Of a DNA stretch of 64,000 bases, positions 17,638 to 26,027 are shown piece after piece (positions within the stretch are counted from its first letter, which is position 1; each line of letters starts with the position of its first letter). The notes under the pieces were generated by a model. That model was not told the DNA's origin, made no database searches, and saw only the letters and a program-made list of their open reading frames with translations. Source of the stretch: Mycobacterium sp. ITM-2016-00317 (GTDB lineage Bacteria; Actinomycetota; Actinomycetes; Mycobacteriales; Mycobacteriaceae); assembly GCF_002968295.1 (NCBI RefSeq), contig NZ_CP134399.1, forward strand, positions 4,588,001-4,652,000. The letters are read 5' to 3'. The position numbers and the translations under genes are program-made.

Positions 17638-18906
17638 ATGACCGCCTCAATCACTGCCGCCACCGCTGTTCTCGACGGCCTGGGTGGGATCCGCTCCTGG
17701 CAGGAGGATTTCTACCGTGACCTGCACCGCCACCCCGAGCTGTCCCATCAGGAACACCGGACCGCTGGCAAGGTGGTCGAGACGCTGACCACCGCCGGCT
17801 ACCAGGTTCATGACGGAGTCGGCGGAACCGGGGTGGTGGGGGTGCTGGAGAACGGTCCCGGCCCGACGGTGCTGCTCCGCGCGGACATGGACGCACTACC
17901 CGTCCAGGAGGCGACGGGGCTGGAGTACGCCAGCACGGTGCACAGCACCAACAAAGACGGCGTCGAGGTTCCGGTGATGCACGCGTGCGGCCACGACTTC
18001 CACGTCACTGCCCTGCTCGGCGCCGCCCGCTTACTGGCCGAAGGACGCGCGCACTGGCACGGGACGACCGTGGCGCTGTTCCAGCCGGCCGAGGAGACCG
18101 GTGACGGGGCGCAGACCATGGTCGACGACGGACTGGCGACGCTGCTTCCCCGCGTCGACGTGTGCCTCGGCCAGCACGTCATGCCACTGCCAGCCGGCAT
18201 GGTCGGCGTCCACGCCGGCCCGTTCATGGCATCCGCCGACAGCATGCGGATCACGGTCCACGGCCGGGGCAGTCACGGTTCCATGCCGCAGGCGTCCGTC
18301 GATCCGGTGGTGCTGGCCGCGATGATCGTCGTGCGGTTGCAGACGGTGGTCGCCCGCGAGATCAGCCCGGTAGAACCCGCGGTGCTCACCGTCGGCAGTA
18401 TCGCCGCGGGCAGCAAGAGCAACGTGATCTCCGATCACGCAGTGCTACAACTGAACATCCGAACCTACAACGACCGCACCCGCACCGCTGTCATCGACGC
18501 CGTCAAGCGGATCGTCAACGCCGAATGCGTCGCTTCCCGGTCTCCCCGAGACGCCGAGTTCGAGCTGTTCGATCGGTTCCCGTTGACAGACAACGACATC
18601 CCCACCACCGACCGGGTGCACGATATCTTCACCGCGGAGTTCGGCGACCGGTGCGTGCAGCTTCCGCAGGGCGTGGGAAGTGAGGACTTCAGTGCGATTC
18701 CGTCTGCACTCGGTGCGCCGTACACGTATTGGGGCGTCGGCGGCATCGACCGCACCGCCTACCAGAAGGCCGCTGAGGCCGGCACGGTGGAACAGGACAT
18801 CCCGGTCAACCATTCACCGAAGTTCGGACCGGTCATCCAGCCGACCCTCGACACCGCCACTCAGGCGCTGGTCACCGCTGGAATGCCCTGGCTGGCCTCG
18901 GCGTGA
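17638..18906 (+). CDS. M20-family amidohydrolase (hippurate/N-acyl amino acid hydrolase type)
   Basis: A 422-residue metallohydrolase that removes acyl groups from amino acids or related amides. Metal-binding motifs are visible: HACGHDFHVTALLG (Cys/His plus Asp), PAEETGDGAQTMVDDG (paired glutamates), GLGQH-type QHVMPLPAG, and GVGSEDFSAIP near the end. The dimerisation lid begins at ADSMRITVHGRGSHGSMP. AGGAG lies five bases before ATG 17638; ATG 17635 is one codon upstream. It stands alone, convergent with the UsfY gene. Confidence 0.88.
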   Translation: MTASITAATAVLDGLGGIRSWQEDFYRDLHRHPELSHQEHRTAGKVVETLTTAGYQVHDGVGGTGVVGVLENGPGPTVLLRADMDALPVQEATGLEYASTVHSTNKDGVEVPVMHACGHDFHVTALLGAARLLAEGRAHWHGTTVALFQPAEETGDGAQTMVDDGLATLLPRVDVCLGQHVMPLPAGMVGVHAGPFMASADSMRITVHGRGSHGSMPQASVDPVVLAAMIVVRLQTVVAREISPVEPAVLTVGSIAAGSKSNVISDHAVLQLNIRTYNDRTRTAVIDAVKRIVNAECVASRSPRDAEFELFDRFPLTDNDIPTTDRVHDIFTAEFGDRCVQLPQGVGSEDFSAIPSALGAPYTYWGVGGIDRTAYQKAAEAGTVEQDIPVNHSPKFGPVIQPTLDTATQALVTAGMPWLASA

Positions 18907-18930
18907 CGCGCAGACCGAGGCCCTCCGGAC

Positions 18931-19242
18931 TCAGCTCGTCGGCGGCTCGTAGTGCGCCTCGGGATGATCCTCGTGCCAATCTGCTTGCTGTTGCTGCACT
19001 TTGCGGTGCGTACGAGCCAGCCAGGCCAGCCCACCACCGATGAGCAGCACCGCGACCACCACGCCCACAATCCCGGCAGTGCGGGTGCCGTTGGCGAACG
19101 AGAACAACCCCAAGACAAGGCTCAGCACACCGAGCCCGACCGAGATCAAACCCGGTGCGTTGGCTCCTGCTTTCATGGTCTCGCCGGCATGCTGGCGAGT
19201 GGTACGGGCGTGATCGACGGGATCTCGTGACGTGTCAGGCAT
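18931..19242 (-). CDS. usfY: UsfY-like two-TM stress protein
   Basis: A 103-residue protein with an N-terminal DTSRDPVDHARTTRQHAGETMK motif, two hydrophobic helices (around residues 30-50 and 58-76) and a basic/His-rich tail (HEDHPEAHYEPP). This arrangement matches UsfY, encoded upstream of rsbW-sigF in M. tuberculosis. AAGGAG stands before the ATG. It lies 24 bases downstream of the flavodoxin-like gene on the same strand, whose promoter matches the SigF consensus. That is consistent with UsfY being a SigF-regulon member. Function unknown; membrane location is predicted from the helices. Confidence 0.65.
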   Translation of the reverse strand: MPDTSRDPVDHARTTRQHAGETMKAGANAPGLISVGLGVLSLVLGLFSFANGTRTAGIVGVVVAVLLIGGGLAWLARTHRKVQQQQADWHEDHPEAHYEPPTS

Positions 19243-19266
19243 GATGCTCCTTTCGCTGACGGATCG

Positions 19267-19890
19267 TCATTGATACGGCGGGTACTGCGATTGCTTCAGT
19301 ACCCGCGCCAGGTGGGCGGCGTTACGCGCCGCCGCCGCAGTTGCCGAGGCCACCTGTTCGGGCACCTCGTCAAGGTCTTTGTAATCACCGGATTCCATCG
19401 CCGGTCCATTCCAGTATGTGCAGCCCTGCGCGGGAATGCTGTAGCCGATGTCGTTGAGGCCCTGGAAGACGTCCGCGACCACCTTGTGTGCGCCGTCCTC
19501 GTTGCCGACCACGCTGACCAGGGCCACCTTGCCGAGCATCACCGGCCGTCCCTGGTCGTCCTCGTTCGACAATTCGGCGTCGAGGCGTTCCAACACCCGC
19601 TGCGTCACCGACGATGGATGACCCAGCCAGATCGGTGTGCTGATCAACAGGATGTCGGCGATGAGGACTTTCTGACGGATCTGGGGCCACTCGTCGCCGC
19701 CGCCCATGTCGGCTTCCACGCCGGGCGCGATGTTGAAGTCCACGCAGCGCACCGATTCGCACTCCACGCCCTGATCGCGCAAGCTCTCGAAGACGTGCTC
19801 GGCGATCAGCGCACTGCTGCTGTCCCCCGGACTCCGGGTGAGACTGCAGACCAGCGCAATCGCGCGCACAGGTAACGCGGTGTCTGGCAT
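19267..19890 (-). CDS. Flavodoxin-like NADPH-dependent FMN reductase
   Basis: A 207-residue flavoprotein of the NADPH-dependent FMN reductase/flavodoxin fold. Features: the phosphate-binding loop region ALVCSLTRSPGDSSSALIAEHV, a STPIWLGHPSSVTQRVLERLD segment typical of the WrbA/IsiB-like group, and LVSVVGNEDGAHKV. It likely reduces quinones or FMN under oxidative stress. A SigF-type promoter (19924-19900) ends about ten bases before the ATG, so the transcript is nearly leaderless. UsfY follows on the same strand. Confidence 0.82.
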   Translation of the reverse strand: MPDTALPVRAIALVCSLTRSPGDSSSALIAEHVFESLRDQGVECESVRCVDFNIAPGVEADMGGGDEWPQIRQKVLIADILLISTPIWLGHPSSVTQRVLERLDAELSNEDDQGRPVMLGKVALVSVVGNEDGAHKVVADVFQGLNDIGYSIPAQGCTYWNGPAMESGDYKDLDEVPEQVASATAAAARNAAHLARVLKQSQYPPYQ

Positions 19891-19899
19891 GCCGTGGTC

Positions 19900-19924
19900 A
19901 TACCCGACGCAAATTCCCCCAAAC
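19900..19924 (-). promoter_or_regulatory. SigF-type promoter for flavodoxin/usfY
   Basis: On the minus strand GTTT (19924-19921), a 15-base spacer and GGGTAT (19905-19900). This is a perfect match to the mycobacterial SigF consensus GTTT-N15-17-GGGTAT, placed just before the flavodoxin-like gene. Confidence 0.7.
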
Positions 19925-19958
19925 GATTCATACGTTCACGTCACAGGTTCGGTAAGAA

Positions 19959-19983
19959 GTTTGAATCACTCACATCAGGGCAT
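19959..19983 (+). promoter_or_regulatory. SigF-type promoter for small acidic gene
   Basis: GTTT (19959-19962), a 15-base spacer and GGGCAT (19978-19983), one mismatch from the SigF -10. It lies ten bases before the ATG at 19993. Confidence 0.55.
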
Positions 19984-19992
19984 GCCGCCCCC

Positions 19993-20175
19993 ATGAGCGA
20001 GCCCCATTCCGAGAAGGCCGAATCCGACGTGGAACCCGACTCCAAGGTCGCCGGTTCACGCGCGGCCGAGGACACCGACGATCCCAGCGAAGGTCCGTAC
20101 GTGGGGCGCGCAGGCGATGACGACGACTTCGACGCCGGCGAATCAGGAGCCGAGGCGCGCAGCAACGACGGCTGA
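19993..20175 (+). CDS. Small acidic hypothetical protein
   Basis: A 60-residue, strongly acidic, probably disordered protein (EDTDDPSEGPYVGRAGDDDD). It has no motif that I recognise and no membrane segment. The ATG at 19993 is the first with codon use like its neighbours; an open frame extends upstream without a ribosome-binding site. A SigF-like promoter directly precedes it, suggesting a stress-induced small protein. Function unknown. Confidence 0.5.
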   Translation: MSEPHSEKAESDVEPDSKVAGSRAAEDTDDPSEGPYVGRAGDDDDFDAGESGAEARSNDG

Positions 20176-20184
20176 GGCGGTCCG

Positions 20185-21831
20185 TCAGAACGGCGGAGGG
20201 TCGTCTCCGTAGTCGGGTTCACGCCATCCGGTGGCTGATTCCCACGGGGTATGGCTGCGTGGTGGGGGCTTTGCCGGCACGTCGTTATCCGGTGCGCGTT
20301 GTTTGCGGTTGCGTCGGCGTTCGGCTTCGATGGATCGGGCTCGGTTGTGGGCGCGGGTGTTTCGGCGTTTGGGCATCTTTGTGCCGCGGTGGGGGCTGAT
20401 GACCGGTTCGGGTGGGTCGCCAGTCCAGAGGGTGCCGGTCGGCCTGCATAGAGCCGGGAACAGCAGGCGACTGCCGGGGTGGGTGGTGTAGGTGTGGCCG
20501 GTGGGTGCGGTCCAGACGACGGTCCCGTCGGGGTATTGGCGGTCGCGCCATCCGGTGGCACCGGTCCAGAACGTTTTCAGTAAGTGGTGAAAACGGCACA
20601 GGGCTTTGAGGTTTGAGGCGTGGGTGGGTCCGAGCGGGTAGGGCACGGTGTGGTCGATGTCGGCCAGGGTGGCCGGGGCGTCGCAGCCGGGAAAGCGGCA
20701 CGTCAGGTCTCGGCAGCGGATGAACTCGGCCAGCGCCCGCGACGGGGTGTAGCGCGGCTCGGGTCCGGACATGCCGGGGTGGATGAGCGGGCGGATTCTG
20801 GCGCCCTCGCACATCTGGGCCAGCAGCCGGGTCGGGGTGAGCCCGGCCCCGAAGATATAGGCCGGCCTGGTCCGCGGGGCGGGGGCCGCCTCCTGGGTAG
20901 CAGGCTCTTCGCCGCCTCGGGTCTCTTCGACGTCAGCCTCCTCGGCGCCGCTGGTCTCCTCGCCGCCAGCGGTGTCCTCGTCGGCGCCGCTGGTGTCGGG
21001 GGTGGGGTCGGTGAGGATGTAGAGGGTGGTGTCGCGGACCGGTCGGGGGTGGTCGGCGCCTGCGCAGGTGGTGTTGCCGCAGCCGCAGGCCAGGGTGGCG
21101 GGCGTGGTGTTGCCGGTCAGGCGGGCGGTGATGGCCGCGGCGCGGCGGTGGTCGAGGCTGCGGGGGTCGTCCTCGCACACGCTGAACGCCATCTGGTCCA
21201 TCAGTTGTTCGGCGATGGCGGCGTCCCCGGCGAACAGCCGCGCCCAGATCGTGGTGAATCCGGGCGGATCGGTGGGGCTGCCGAACTGGACTGCGGGTTC
21301 GATCACGGTTTCTTTTTTGGTGCGTACGGCGTCACGGTCGTGGCGGGCCACCAGCGCGTCGATCTCGATCTCGGTCTTGGCCACCGACTTCGCCCCCCAG
21401 CCGCTGATCTCGGCGGCCAGATCCGCATCGACGGCAGCCATCACCGCCGGGTCGGTGATCAGGTAGGTGCGCCAGACGATGGCCCGGACCAGCATCTCGC
21501 TGATCTGGCCGGCCAGAAACAGCGCGAACACCTTCGGCAGCCGATCCCGTAATGCCACACCGCGGTGGGCTTGAGCCGAAGCCAGGCCGGCGGTGATGTG
21601 CTGGGCGGCGCCCAGTTCGGCGGTGACCGCGGCGTCGGGGTCGATCCACCACAGTTCGCGCTCTCCGGCGGGCAGGTCGGTGCGGCGGATGAACAGCTCG
21701 GCCATCACCGCCAACTTCCGCGCGCATGCGGCGTTCTCGACCCGGGCACTGGCCCGGGCGGCATCGACCAACTCGGCGGGGGTCAGCGCGGCGAGTTGGT
21801 CGGGCTCCGGAACCCCCGAACTGTCGAACAT
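20185..21831 (-). CDS. DUF222/HNH endonuclease domain protein (13E12 family)
   Basis: A 548-residue member of the mycobacterial 13E12-repeat family. The N-terminal DUF222 domain starts LAALTPAELVDAARASARVENAACA. The C-terminal HNH nuclease motif reads CRFPGCDAPATLADIDHTVP, followed by LKALCRFHHLLKT with zinc-binding cysteines. An acidic low-complexity insert (EDTAGGEETSGAEEADVEET) lies between them, and a Pro/Arg-rich tail follows. The start ATG 21831 (MFDSSGVPEPDQL) matches the family; an in-frame ATG eight codons earlier exists. The family occurs in many copies per genome and is linked to mobile-element-like spread. Biological role unknown. Confidence 0.88.
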   Translation of the reverse strand: MFDSSGVPEPDQLAALTPAELVDAARASARVENAACARKLAVMAELFIRRTDLPAGERELWWIDPDAAVTAELGAAQHITAGLASAQAHRGVALRDRLPKVFALFLAGQISEMLVRAIVWRTYLITDPAVMAAVDADLAAEISGWGAKSVAKTEIEIDALVARHDRDAVRTKKETVIEPAVQFGSPTDPPGFTTIWARLFAGDAAIAEQLMDQMAFSVCEDDPRSLDHRRAAAITARLTGNTTPATLACGCGNTTCAGADHPRPVRDTTLYILTDPTPDTSGADEDTAGGEETSGAEEADVEETRGGEEPATQEAAPAPRTRPAYIFGAGLTPTRLLAQMCEGARIRPLIHPGMSGPEPRYTPSRALAEFIRCRDLTCRFPGCDAPATLADIDHTVPYPLGPTHASNLKALCRFHHLLKTFWTGATGWRDRQYPDGTVVWTAPTGHTYTTHPGSRLLFPALCRPTGTLWTGDPPEPVISPHRGTKMPKRRNTRAHNRARSIEAERRRNRKQRAPDNDVPAKPPPRSHTPWESATGWREPDYGDDPPPF

Positions 21832-21880
21832 GTGTTCGATTCTAGCGGCGCCCACCGACAGGCCCGCGCACCAAATCCAG

Positions 21881-22249
21881 TTACTCCCGCTCCCACGGCG
21901 GGGAATCGCCCATCTTGGCGTAATACTTCGCGAGGTGGCTCTTGACCCGGTCGATGTCCTTGTCCGGAAGATCGATCCCGCCCCGGGAACCCTGCATGAT
22001 GGCGCCCGCGGCCATCACCCCACGCGGTACCGCACGAAGTTTGCCGTCAATGACGTCGGCGATCAGCAGCTTGTACGCCGTGAAGTTCGTCTTCTTGTCC
22101 GCGTCGTACCAGACATGCGCGTCGCGGTACTTCTCATTGGGCTCATCGGTGGCACCCGCCCACTCGCGGACGCGCTTCTCGGCGCCACCGCCGTCCCACT
22201 CCAGGTCTCTGTCCGCCAAGGGAAGATCGTGAAAAGCTGTGACCGCCAT
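21881..22249 (-). CDS. Stand-alone phage prohead-protease-associated domain protein
   Basis: A 122-residue soluble protein. Its pattern (LADRDLEWDGGGAEKRVREW, AYKLLIADVIDGKLRAVPRG, GIDLPDKDIDRVKSHLAKYY, ending MGDSPPW) is one I associate with the N-terminal or linker segment of phage capsid maturation proteases. Here it is not joined to a protease or followed by capsid genes. It lies five bases upstream of the end of a Rho_N-type small gene on the same strand. It may be a domesticated phage piece used in stress physiology; this is inference. Family recall is moderate. Confidence 0.6.
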   Translation of the reverse strand: MAVTAFHDLPLADRDLEWDGGGAEKRVREWAGATDEPNEKYRDAHVWYDADKKTNFTAYKLLIADVIDGKLRAVPRGVMAAGAIMQGSRGGIDLPDKDIDRVKSHLAKYYAKMGDSPPWERE

Positions 22250-22254
22250 GGCGA

Positions 22255-22512
22255 CTAGTGGTTACGCAGCCGCGAGATCAGCTTCTCCTTGGTCAGATGC
22301 GAATACCCGGAGATGCCGAGCTCCTTGGCTCGCTTCTTCAGTTCGCCGACCGTCCAGTCGTAATAGGACCCGGACTGCCCGCCCTTACGACCCACGTTGG
22401 ACTTACCCCGCGCAGCAGCCGCATTCGAGATTCGCGCTGCCTTCTCCTTCGAGTTGCCGTCGCGCCGGAGTTCCTCATACATCTTCTCGTTCTTGACAGA
22501 TGAATTCGGCAT
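22255..22512 (-). CDS. Small protein with DUF7218-like N-terminus and Rho_N/SAP-like C-terminus
   Basis: An 85-residue basic protein. The N-terminal half (MPNSSVKNEKMYEELRRDGN, then SKEKAARISNAAAARG) matches small stress proteins of the DUF7218 type. The C-terminal half (YDWTVGELKKRAKELGISGY and KEKLISRLRNH) has the helix-extended-helix of the Rho termination factor N-terminal/SAP group that binds nucleic acid. An AAGGAGGCG ribosome-binding site precedes ATG 22512. With topoisomerase IB upstream and the phage-like gene downstream it forms a minus-strand group. It probably binds DNA or RNA under stress. Confidence 0.72.
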   Translation of the reverse strand: MPNSSVKNEKMYEELRRDGNSKEKAARISNAAAARGKSNVGRKGGQSGSYYDWTVGELKKRAKELGISGYSHLTKEKLISRLRNH

Positions 22513-22577
22513 GAATCCCGCCTCCTTGATGACGATCAGTTCCGTCAGGGTTCCCGGTCCCTGGGCCACAAAACCGG

Positions 22578-23600
22578 CTAACGCTTCGCCATTCGACGGA
22601 TCAGCGTCCGGGTAGCCTTCTCCAGGATGGCCTTCGCCTCGTCCGGGGCCGGAACCTTGGCCGCGCGGCGGACCGCGGGCGCGATCGTCTCACCCCGCAG
22701 GTATCCGCGGACTACCCGCGGATCGACGTAAGAGGACCTGGCCACCGCGGGGGTGTTACCCAGCTCTTCGGATACCTCTTTCATCACCGCGGCGGTGGCC
22801 CGTTTGATCGCGGTCCGGGAGGTCGGCGGCTTCGCGTCCGAAAATGCGACGGCGGCCAGCACCGTACCGTCCCATGTGCGCAGGTCCTTCACGCTGAATT
22901 CGTCGCCGACGAGTTCCTTGAAACGCGCGTTGAGATCGTCCGCCCGCACGTCCACCCAGCCACCCCTGGAACCGTTGCGGCACACGAGCAGTCGCCCCGA
23001 CCGCTCCTTCCGCTGCAACAGCGCACGCAGCGCGCGCACCAGGTCCGGATCGTCGATCTCGACGCTGCGCCGCACGCCGCTCTTGGCCGGATAGTCGAAC
23101 AGCGCCGCGCCGCTGCGCAGCGTGACGTGGTCACACAACAGCGTGGCAAGCCCGTAGTGCTCGTGCTCCTCGGCATACTGCTCGCCGCCGGCGCGGAAGT
23201 AGCCGCGATCGATCAACGCCAACGCCAGTGCCAACACCCGGTCACGATGCAGCCCGCGTTCGGTCAGATCCTCTGCGATCCGGGCCCGCCACTGCGGCAA
23301 CCGCGCCGAGAGCTCCAACACCCGGTCGAACTTCTCCTCGGCGCGTTCCTGCTGCCATCGCTGGTGGTACAGGTACTGGCGTCGACCCGCGGCGTCGGTG
23401 CCGACAGCCTGGATATGACCGTTGGGCTTCGGGCTGATCCACACGTTCTTCCACGCCGGCGGGATGACCAGATCCTTGATTCGCTGGGCCGTGTCCGGGT
23501 CGGCCACCGGTTCACCGTCGACCGCGTAATACGCGAAACCCTTACCCCGACGTCTGCGGATGATGCCGGGAGCCCTCAAGTCGCTTCGCGCCAGCCGCAC
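22578..23600 (-). CDS. DNA topoisomerase IB (poxvirus-like type)
   Basis: A 340-residue bacterial type IB topoisomerase that relaxes supercoils through a 3'-phosphotyrosyl intermediate. Visible features: GKGFAYYAVDGEPV and IPPAWKNVWISPKPNGHIQA of the N-terminal domain; LLCDHVTLRSGAALFDYPAK and KDLRTWDGTVLAAVAF of the catalytic domain; and the nucleophile Tyr291 in AVARSSYVDPRVV. Length and order match the family. It is encoded eight bases from the end of the alcohol dehydrogenase gene on the same strand. The location in a SigF-like cluster suggests a stress role. Confidence 0.92.
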   Translation of the reverse strand: MRLARSDLRAPGIIRRRRGKGFAYYAVDGEPVADPDTAQRIKDLVIPPAWKNVWISPKPNGHIQAVGTDAAGRRQYLYHQRWQQERAEEKFDRVLELSARLPQWRARIAEDLTERGLHRDRVLALALALIDRGYFRAGGEQYAEEHEHYGLATLLCDHVTLRSGAALFDYPAKSGVRRSVEIDDPDLVRALRALLQRKERSGRLLVCRNGSRGGWVDVRADDLNARFKELVGDEFSVKDLRTWDGTVLAAVAFSDAKPPTSRTAIKRATAAVMKEVSEELGNTPAVARSSYVDPRVVRGYLRGETIAPAVRRAAKVPAPDEAKAILEKATRTLIRRMAKR

Positions 23601-23608
23601 CGGGCACC

Positions 23609-24791
23609 TCAGGGCTGCAGGATGACCTTCACCGCGCCGTCCCTCTTCTCCTGGAAGATCTTGTACGCGTGCGGCGCCTCATCCAGGGGCAGGGTGTGGG
23701 TGGCGAACGTGTCCACACCCAGCGGATCGGCGTCGGTCAGCAACGGCATGATGTCGTCGACCCACTTCTTGACGTTGGCCTGGCCCATCCGCAGCTGAAT
23801 CTGCTTGTCGAACAGCGTGAGCATCGGCAGCGGGTCCGCCATCCCGCCGTACACCCCGATCAACGACAGCGTGCCGCCCCGGCGCACGCAGTCGATCGCG
23901 GTGTAGAGCGCGTCGAGGCGGTCCAGGCCGGCCTTCTGCATCATCGGTTTGGCGATCGCGTCGGGCAGCAGGGACGTGGCCTGCTGAACCAGCTTGACCA
24001 CCGGCGATCCGTGCGCCTCCATCCCGACGGCGTCGATCACCGAGTCGCTGCCGCGGCCGCCGGTGAGCCCGGCGGACCTCGTCGCCGACGGACCCGTCGA
24101 CCTTGGTCGCATCGATGGCGTTGATGCCGCGTGCGGTAGCCCTGGCCAGCCGCTCGGGCACCAGATCCACCGCGAACACCTCGTAACCCAGGTGCTGGGC
24201 GATGCGCGCGGCCATGTCACCGATGGGCCCCAGCCCCAGCACCGTGACCGTGCCGCCCTCGGGCACGTCGGCGTAGGCCACCGCCTGCCACGCGGTCGGC
24301 AGCACGTCCGACAGGTACACGAACCGCGAATCCGGCGGCCCGTCCGGCACCTTGATGTGGGTGAACTGGGCCTGCGGCACACGCAGGTACTCGGCCTGAC
24401 CGCCGGGCACCGACCCGTACAACTCGGAGTAGCCGAACAGCGCCGCCCCCATGCCCTGGTCGCGGACCTGGGTGGTCTCACACTGGGTGTACAGCTTGCG
24501 GTCGCACATGAAGCAGTGCCCGCACGAAATCTGGAACGGGATGACCACCCGGTCCCCCACCTGCAGGTTCGACACTGCGCTGCCGACCTCGCGGACCACG
24601 CCCATCGGCTCGTGACCGAGGATGTCGCCCTCATGCATGAACGCCCCGAGCACCTCGTAGAGGTGCAGGTCGGACCCGCAGATGTTGGTCGACGTCACCT
24701 CGATGATCGCGTCGGTCGGCTCTTCGATTCGCGGATCGGGGACGGTGTCGACGCGCACATCCCGCTTGCCGTGCCAGGTGACTGCCTTCAT
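23609..24791 (-). pseudogene. Zinc-dependent alcohol dehydrogenase, frameshifted
   Basis: An MDR-family zinc dehydrogenase split across two frames. The N-terminal part (MKAVTWHGKRDVRVDTVPDP) carries the catalytic zinc site (NICGSDLHLYE, GHEPMGVV) and the structural four-cysteine loop (CGHCFMCDRKLYTQC), then the Rossmann loop LGLGPIGDMAARIA. Around 24068-24070, in a GCCCGGCGG run, the frame shifts. The rest (LTGGRGSDSVIDAVGMEAHG to AVKVILQP) continues one frame over. The total, 1183 bases, is one more than a multiple of three, so a single inserted base explains it. It could be true inactivation or a sequencing error. A SigF-like promoter precedes it. Confidence 0.8.
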
Positions 24792-24801
24792 GGGCCCGTC
24801 A

Positions 24802-24826
24802 CTACCCCGTGACGGGCATCCCAAAC
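24802..24826 (-). promoter_or_regulatory. SigF-type promoter for alcohol dehydrogenase gene
   Basis: Minus strand GTTT (24826-24823), a 15-base spacer and GGGTAG (24807-24802), one mismatch from GGGTAT, placed about 11 bases before the ATG at 24791. It is back-to-back with the SigF-type promoter of the hemerythrin gene. Confidence 0.55.
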
Positions 24827-24838
24827 CCGGCCGAACGG

Positions 24839-24864
24839 GTTTTCGATTCCGCCGCCCCGGGTAT
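24839..24864 (+). promoter_or_regulatory. SigF-type promoter for hemerythrin gene
   Basis: GTTT (24839-24842), a 16-base spacer and GGGTAT (24859-24864), an exact SigF consensus match about 75 bases upstream of the GTG start. Confidence 0.7.
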
Positions 24865-24938
24865 CGGAACCGTGAGGCGCTGCGCAGCGAAGCCGGTGCC
24901 AATCAGCCCAAAAACCCGCCCTACCAAGGAGGTTCACC

Positions 24939-25517
24939 GTGACCGCACCGAGCATCGGATCGGCCCGCGACGTCGTCGACTACCTCAAGTCGCAGCACGA
25001 GACCATCAAGGCGCTGTTCGTCGAGACGCTGGACGCCCCCGACTCGGCGACCCGGGAGGAAGCCTTCACCAGGTTGCGGACCATGCTCGCCGTGCACGAG
25101 ACCGCCGAGGAGATGGTCGTGCACCCGCGGGTGCGGCGCAAGGCCGAGGGCGGCGCACAGATCGTCGACGAGCGCCTCGCCGAGGAGCACGATGCGAAGG
25201 TGATGCTGCGCGACATCGAACAGCTGCCGATCGACAGCGCCGACTTCAGCAAGGCGCTGATCCACCTGCAGGGCGCGGTGCTCGAGCACGCCAAGCACGA
25301 GGAGGAGCTGGAGTTCACCGCGCTGGAAGCAGCCGTCAGCGACGACGAGTTGGCCAAACTCGGGCAAGCCGTCGCAGTCGCGGAGCGGATCGCCCCGACC
25401 CACCCCCACCCGGGTGTGGAGTCGGCCGCCGCCAACTTCGCCGCAGGCCCGTTCGCGTCGGTCCTGGACCGAGCCCGCGATGCCCTCAAGGACGCATTCG
25501 GATCCAGCCGGAGCTGA
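24939..25517 (+). CDS. Hemerythrin HHE-domain protein
   Basis: A 192-residue protein whose first 150 residues form the four-helix HHE cation-binding domain. Candidate iron ligands are His20 (LKSQHETIKALF), HETAEE and VVHPRVRRK, EEHDAKVML, and EHAKHEEELEF. Such proteins bind a di-iron centre that reacts with O2, nitric oxide or peroxide; mycobacterial homologs affect oxidative and nitrosative stress responses. The start is GTG 24939 after AAGGAGG. An exact SigF-type promoter lies upstream. The flavin reductase-like gene follows nine bases after the stop. Confidence 0.9.
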   Translation: MTAPSIGSARDVVDYLKSQHETIKALFVETLDAPDSATREEAFTRLRTMLAVHETAEEMVVHPRVRRKAEGGAQIVDERLAEEHDAKVMLRDIEQLPIDSADFSKALIHLQGAVLEHAKHEEELEFTALEAAVSDDELAKLGQAVAVAERIAPTHPHPGVESAAANFAAGPFASVLDRARDALKDAFGSSRS

Positions 25518-25526
25518 GTCCCGTCC

Positions 25527-26027
25527 ATGAGTGACCACAGCGGCGAAGCCGCCTTCAACGACCTCGTCTCGTTGCTCGACTATCCGGTCTTCGTCGTGAC
25601 CACGGCAGCCGGCGACCAGCTCGCCGGCTGCCTGGTCGGGTTCACCTCCCAGACCAGCATCAACCCGCCCCGCTTCCTGGTCGGGCTGTCCCGCAACAAC
25701 CACACGTTCTCGGTAGCCACGAAGGCCGAGCATCTCGCCGTGCACCTGCTGCCCCGCACGGAGCTGGAGGTGGCCGAACTGTTCGGCGGCCAGACCGGCG
25801 ACGACACCGACAAGTTCGCCCAGTGCCGCTGGCACAGCGGCCCCGCAGGCATGCCGATCCTGGACGCCGCCCCGGCGTGGTTCGTCGGCAAGGTCACCCG
25901 CCGATTCGACCTCGGCGACCACGTCGGACACCTGCTCGAGCCCGTATCCGGAAGCGCCCCAGACGAACTCGGCGAGGTCATCACGTTCTCCGACGTGGGC
26001 CACGTGGAGGCCGGGCACGAGGCATGA
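25527..26027 (+). CDS. Flavin reductase-like (FMN-binding split barrel) protein
   Basis: A 166-residue protein with the flavin-reductase domain pattern: YPVFVVTTAAGDQLAGCLVGFTS, then INPPRFLVGLSRNNHTFSVA and LAVHLLPRTELEVAELFGGQ, then WFVGKVTRRFDLGDH with the barrel-closing histidines. It likely binds FMN and either reduces it or uses it on a small substrate. It lies between the hemerythrin gene and a RibD-like reductase; its stop overlaps the latter (ATGA). The unit may recycle flavins under stress. Confidence 0.85.
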   Translation: MSDHSGEAAFNDLVSLLDYPVFVVTTAAGDQLAGCLVGFTSQTSINPPRFLVGLSRNNHTFSVATKAEHLAVHLLPRTELEVAELFGGQTGDDTDKFAQCRWHSGPAGMPILDAAPAWFVGKVTRRFDLGDHVGHLLEPVSGSAPDELGEVITFSDVGHVEAGHEA

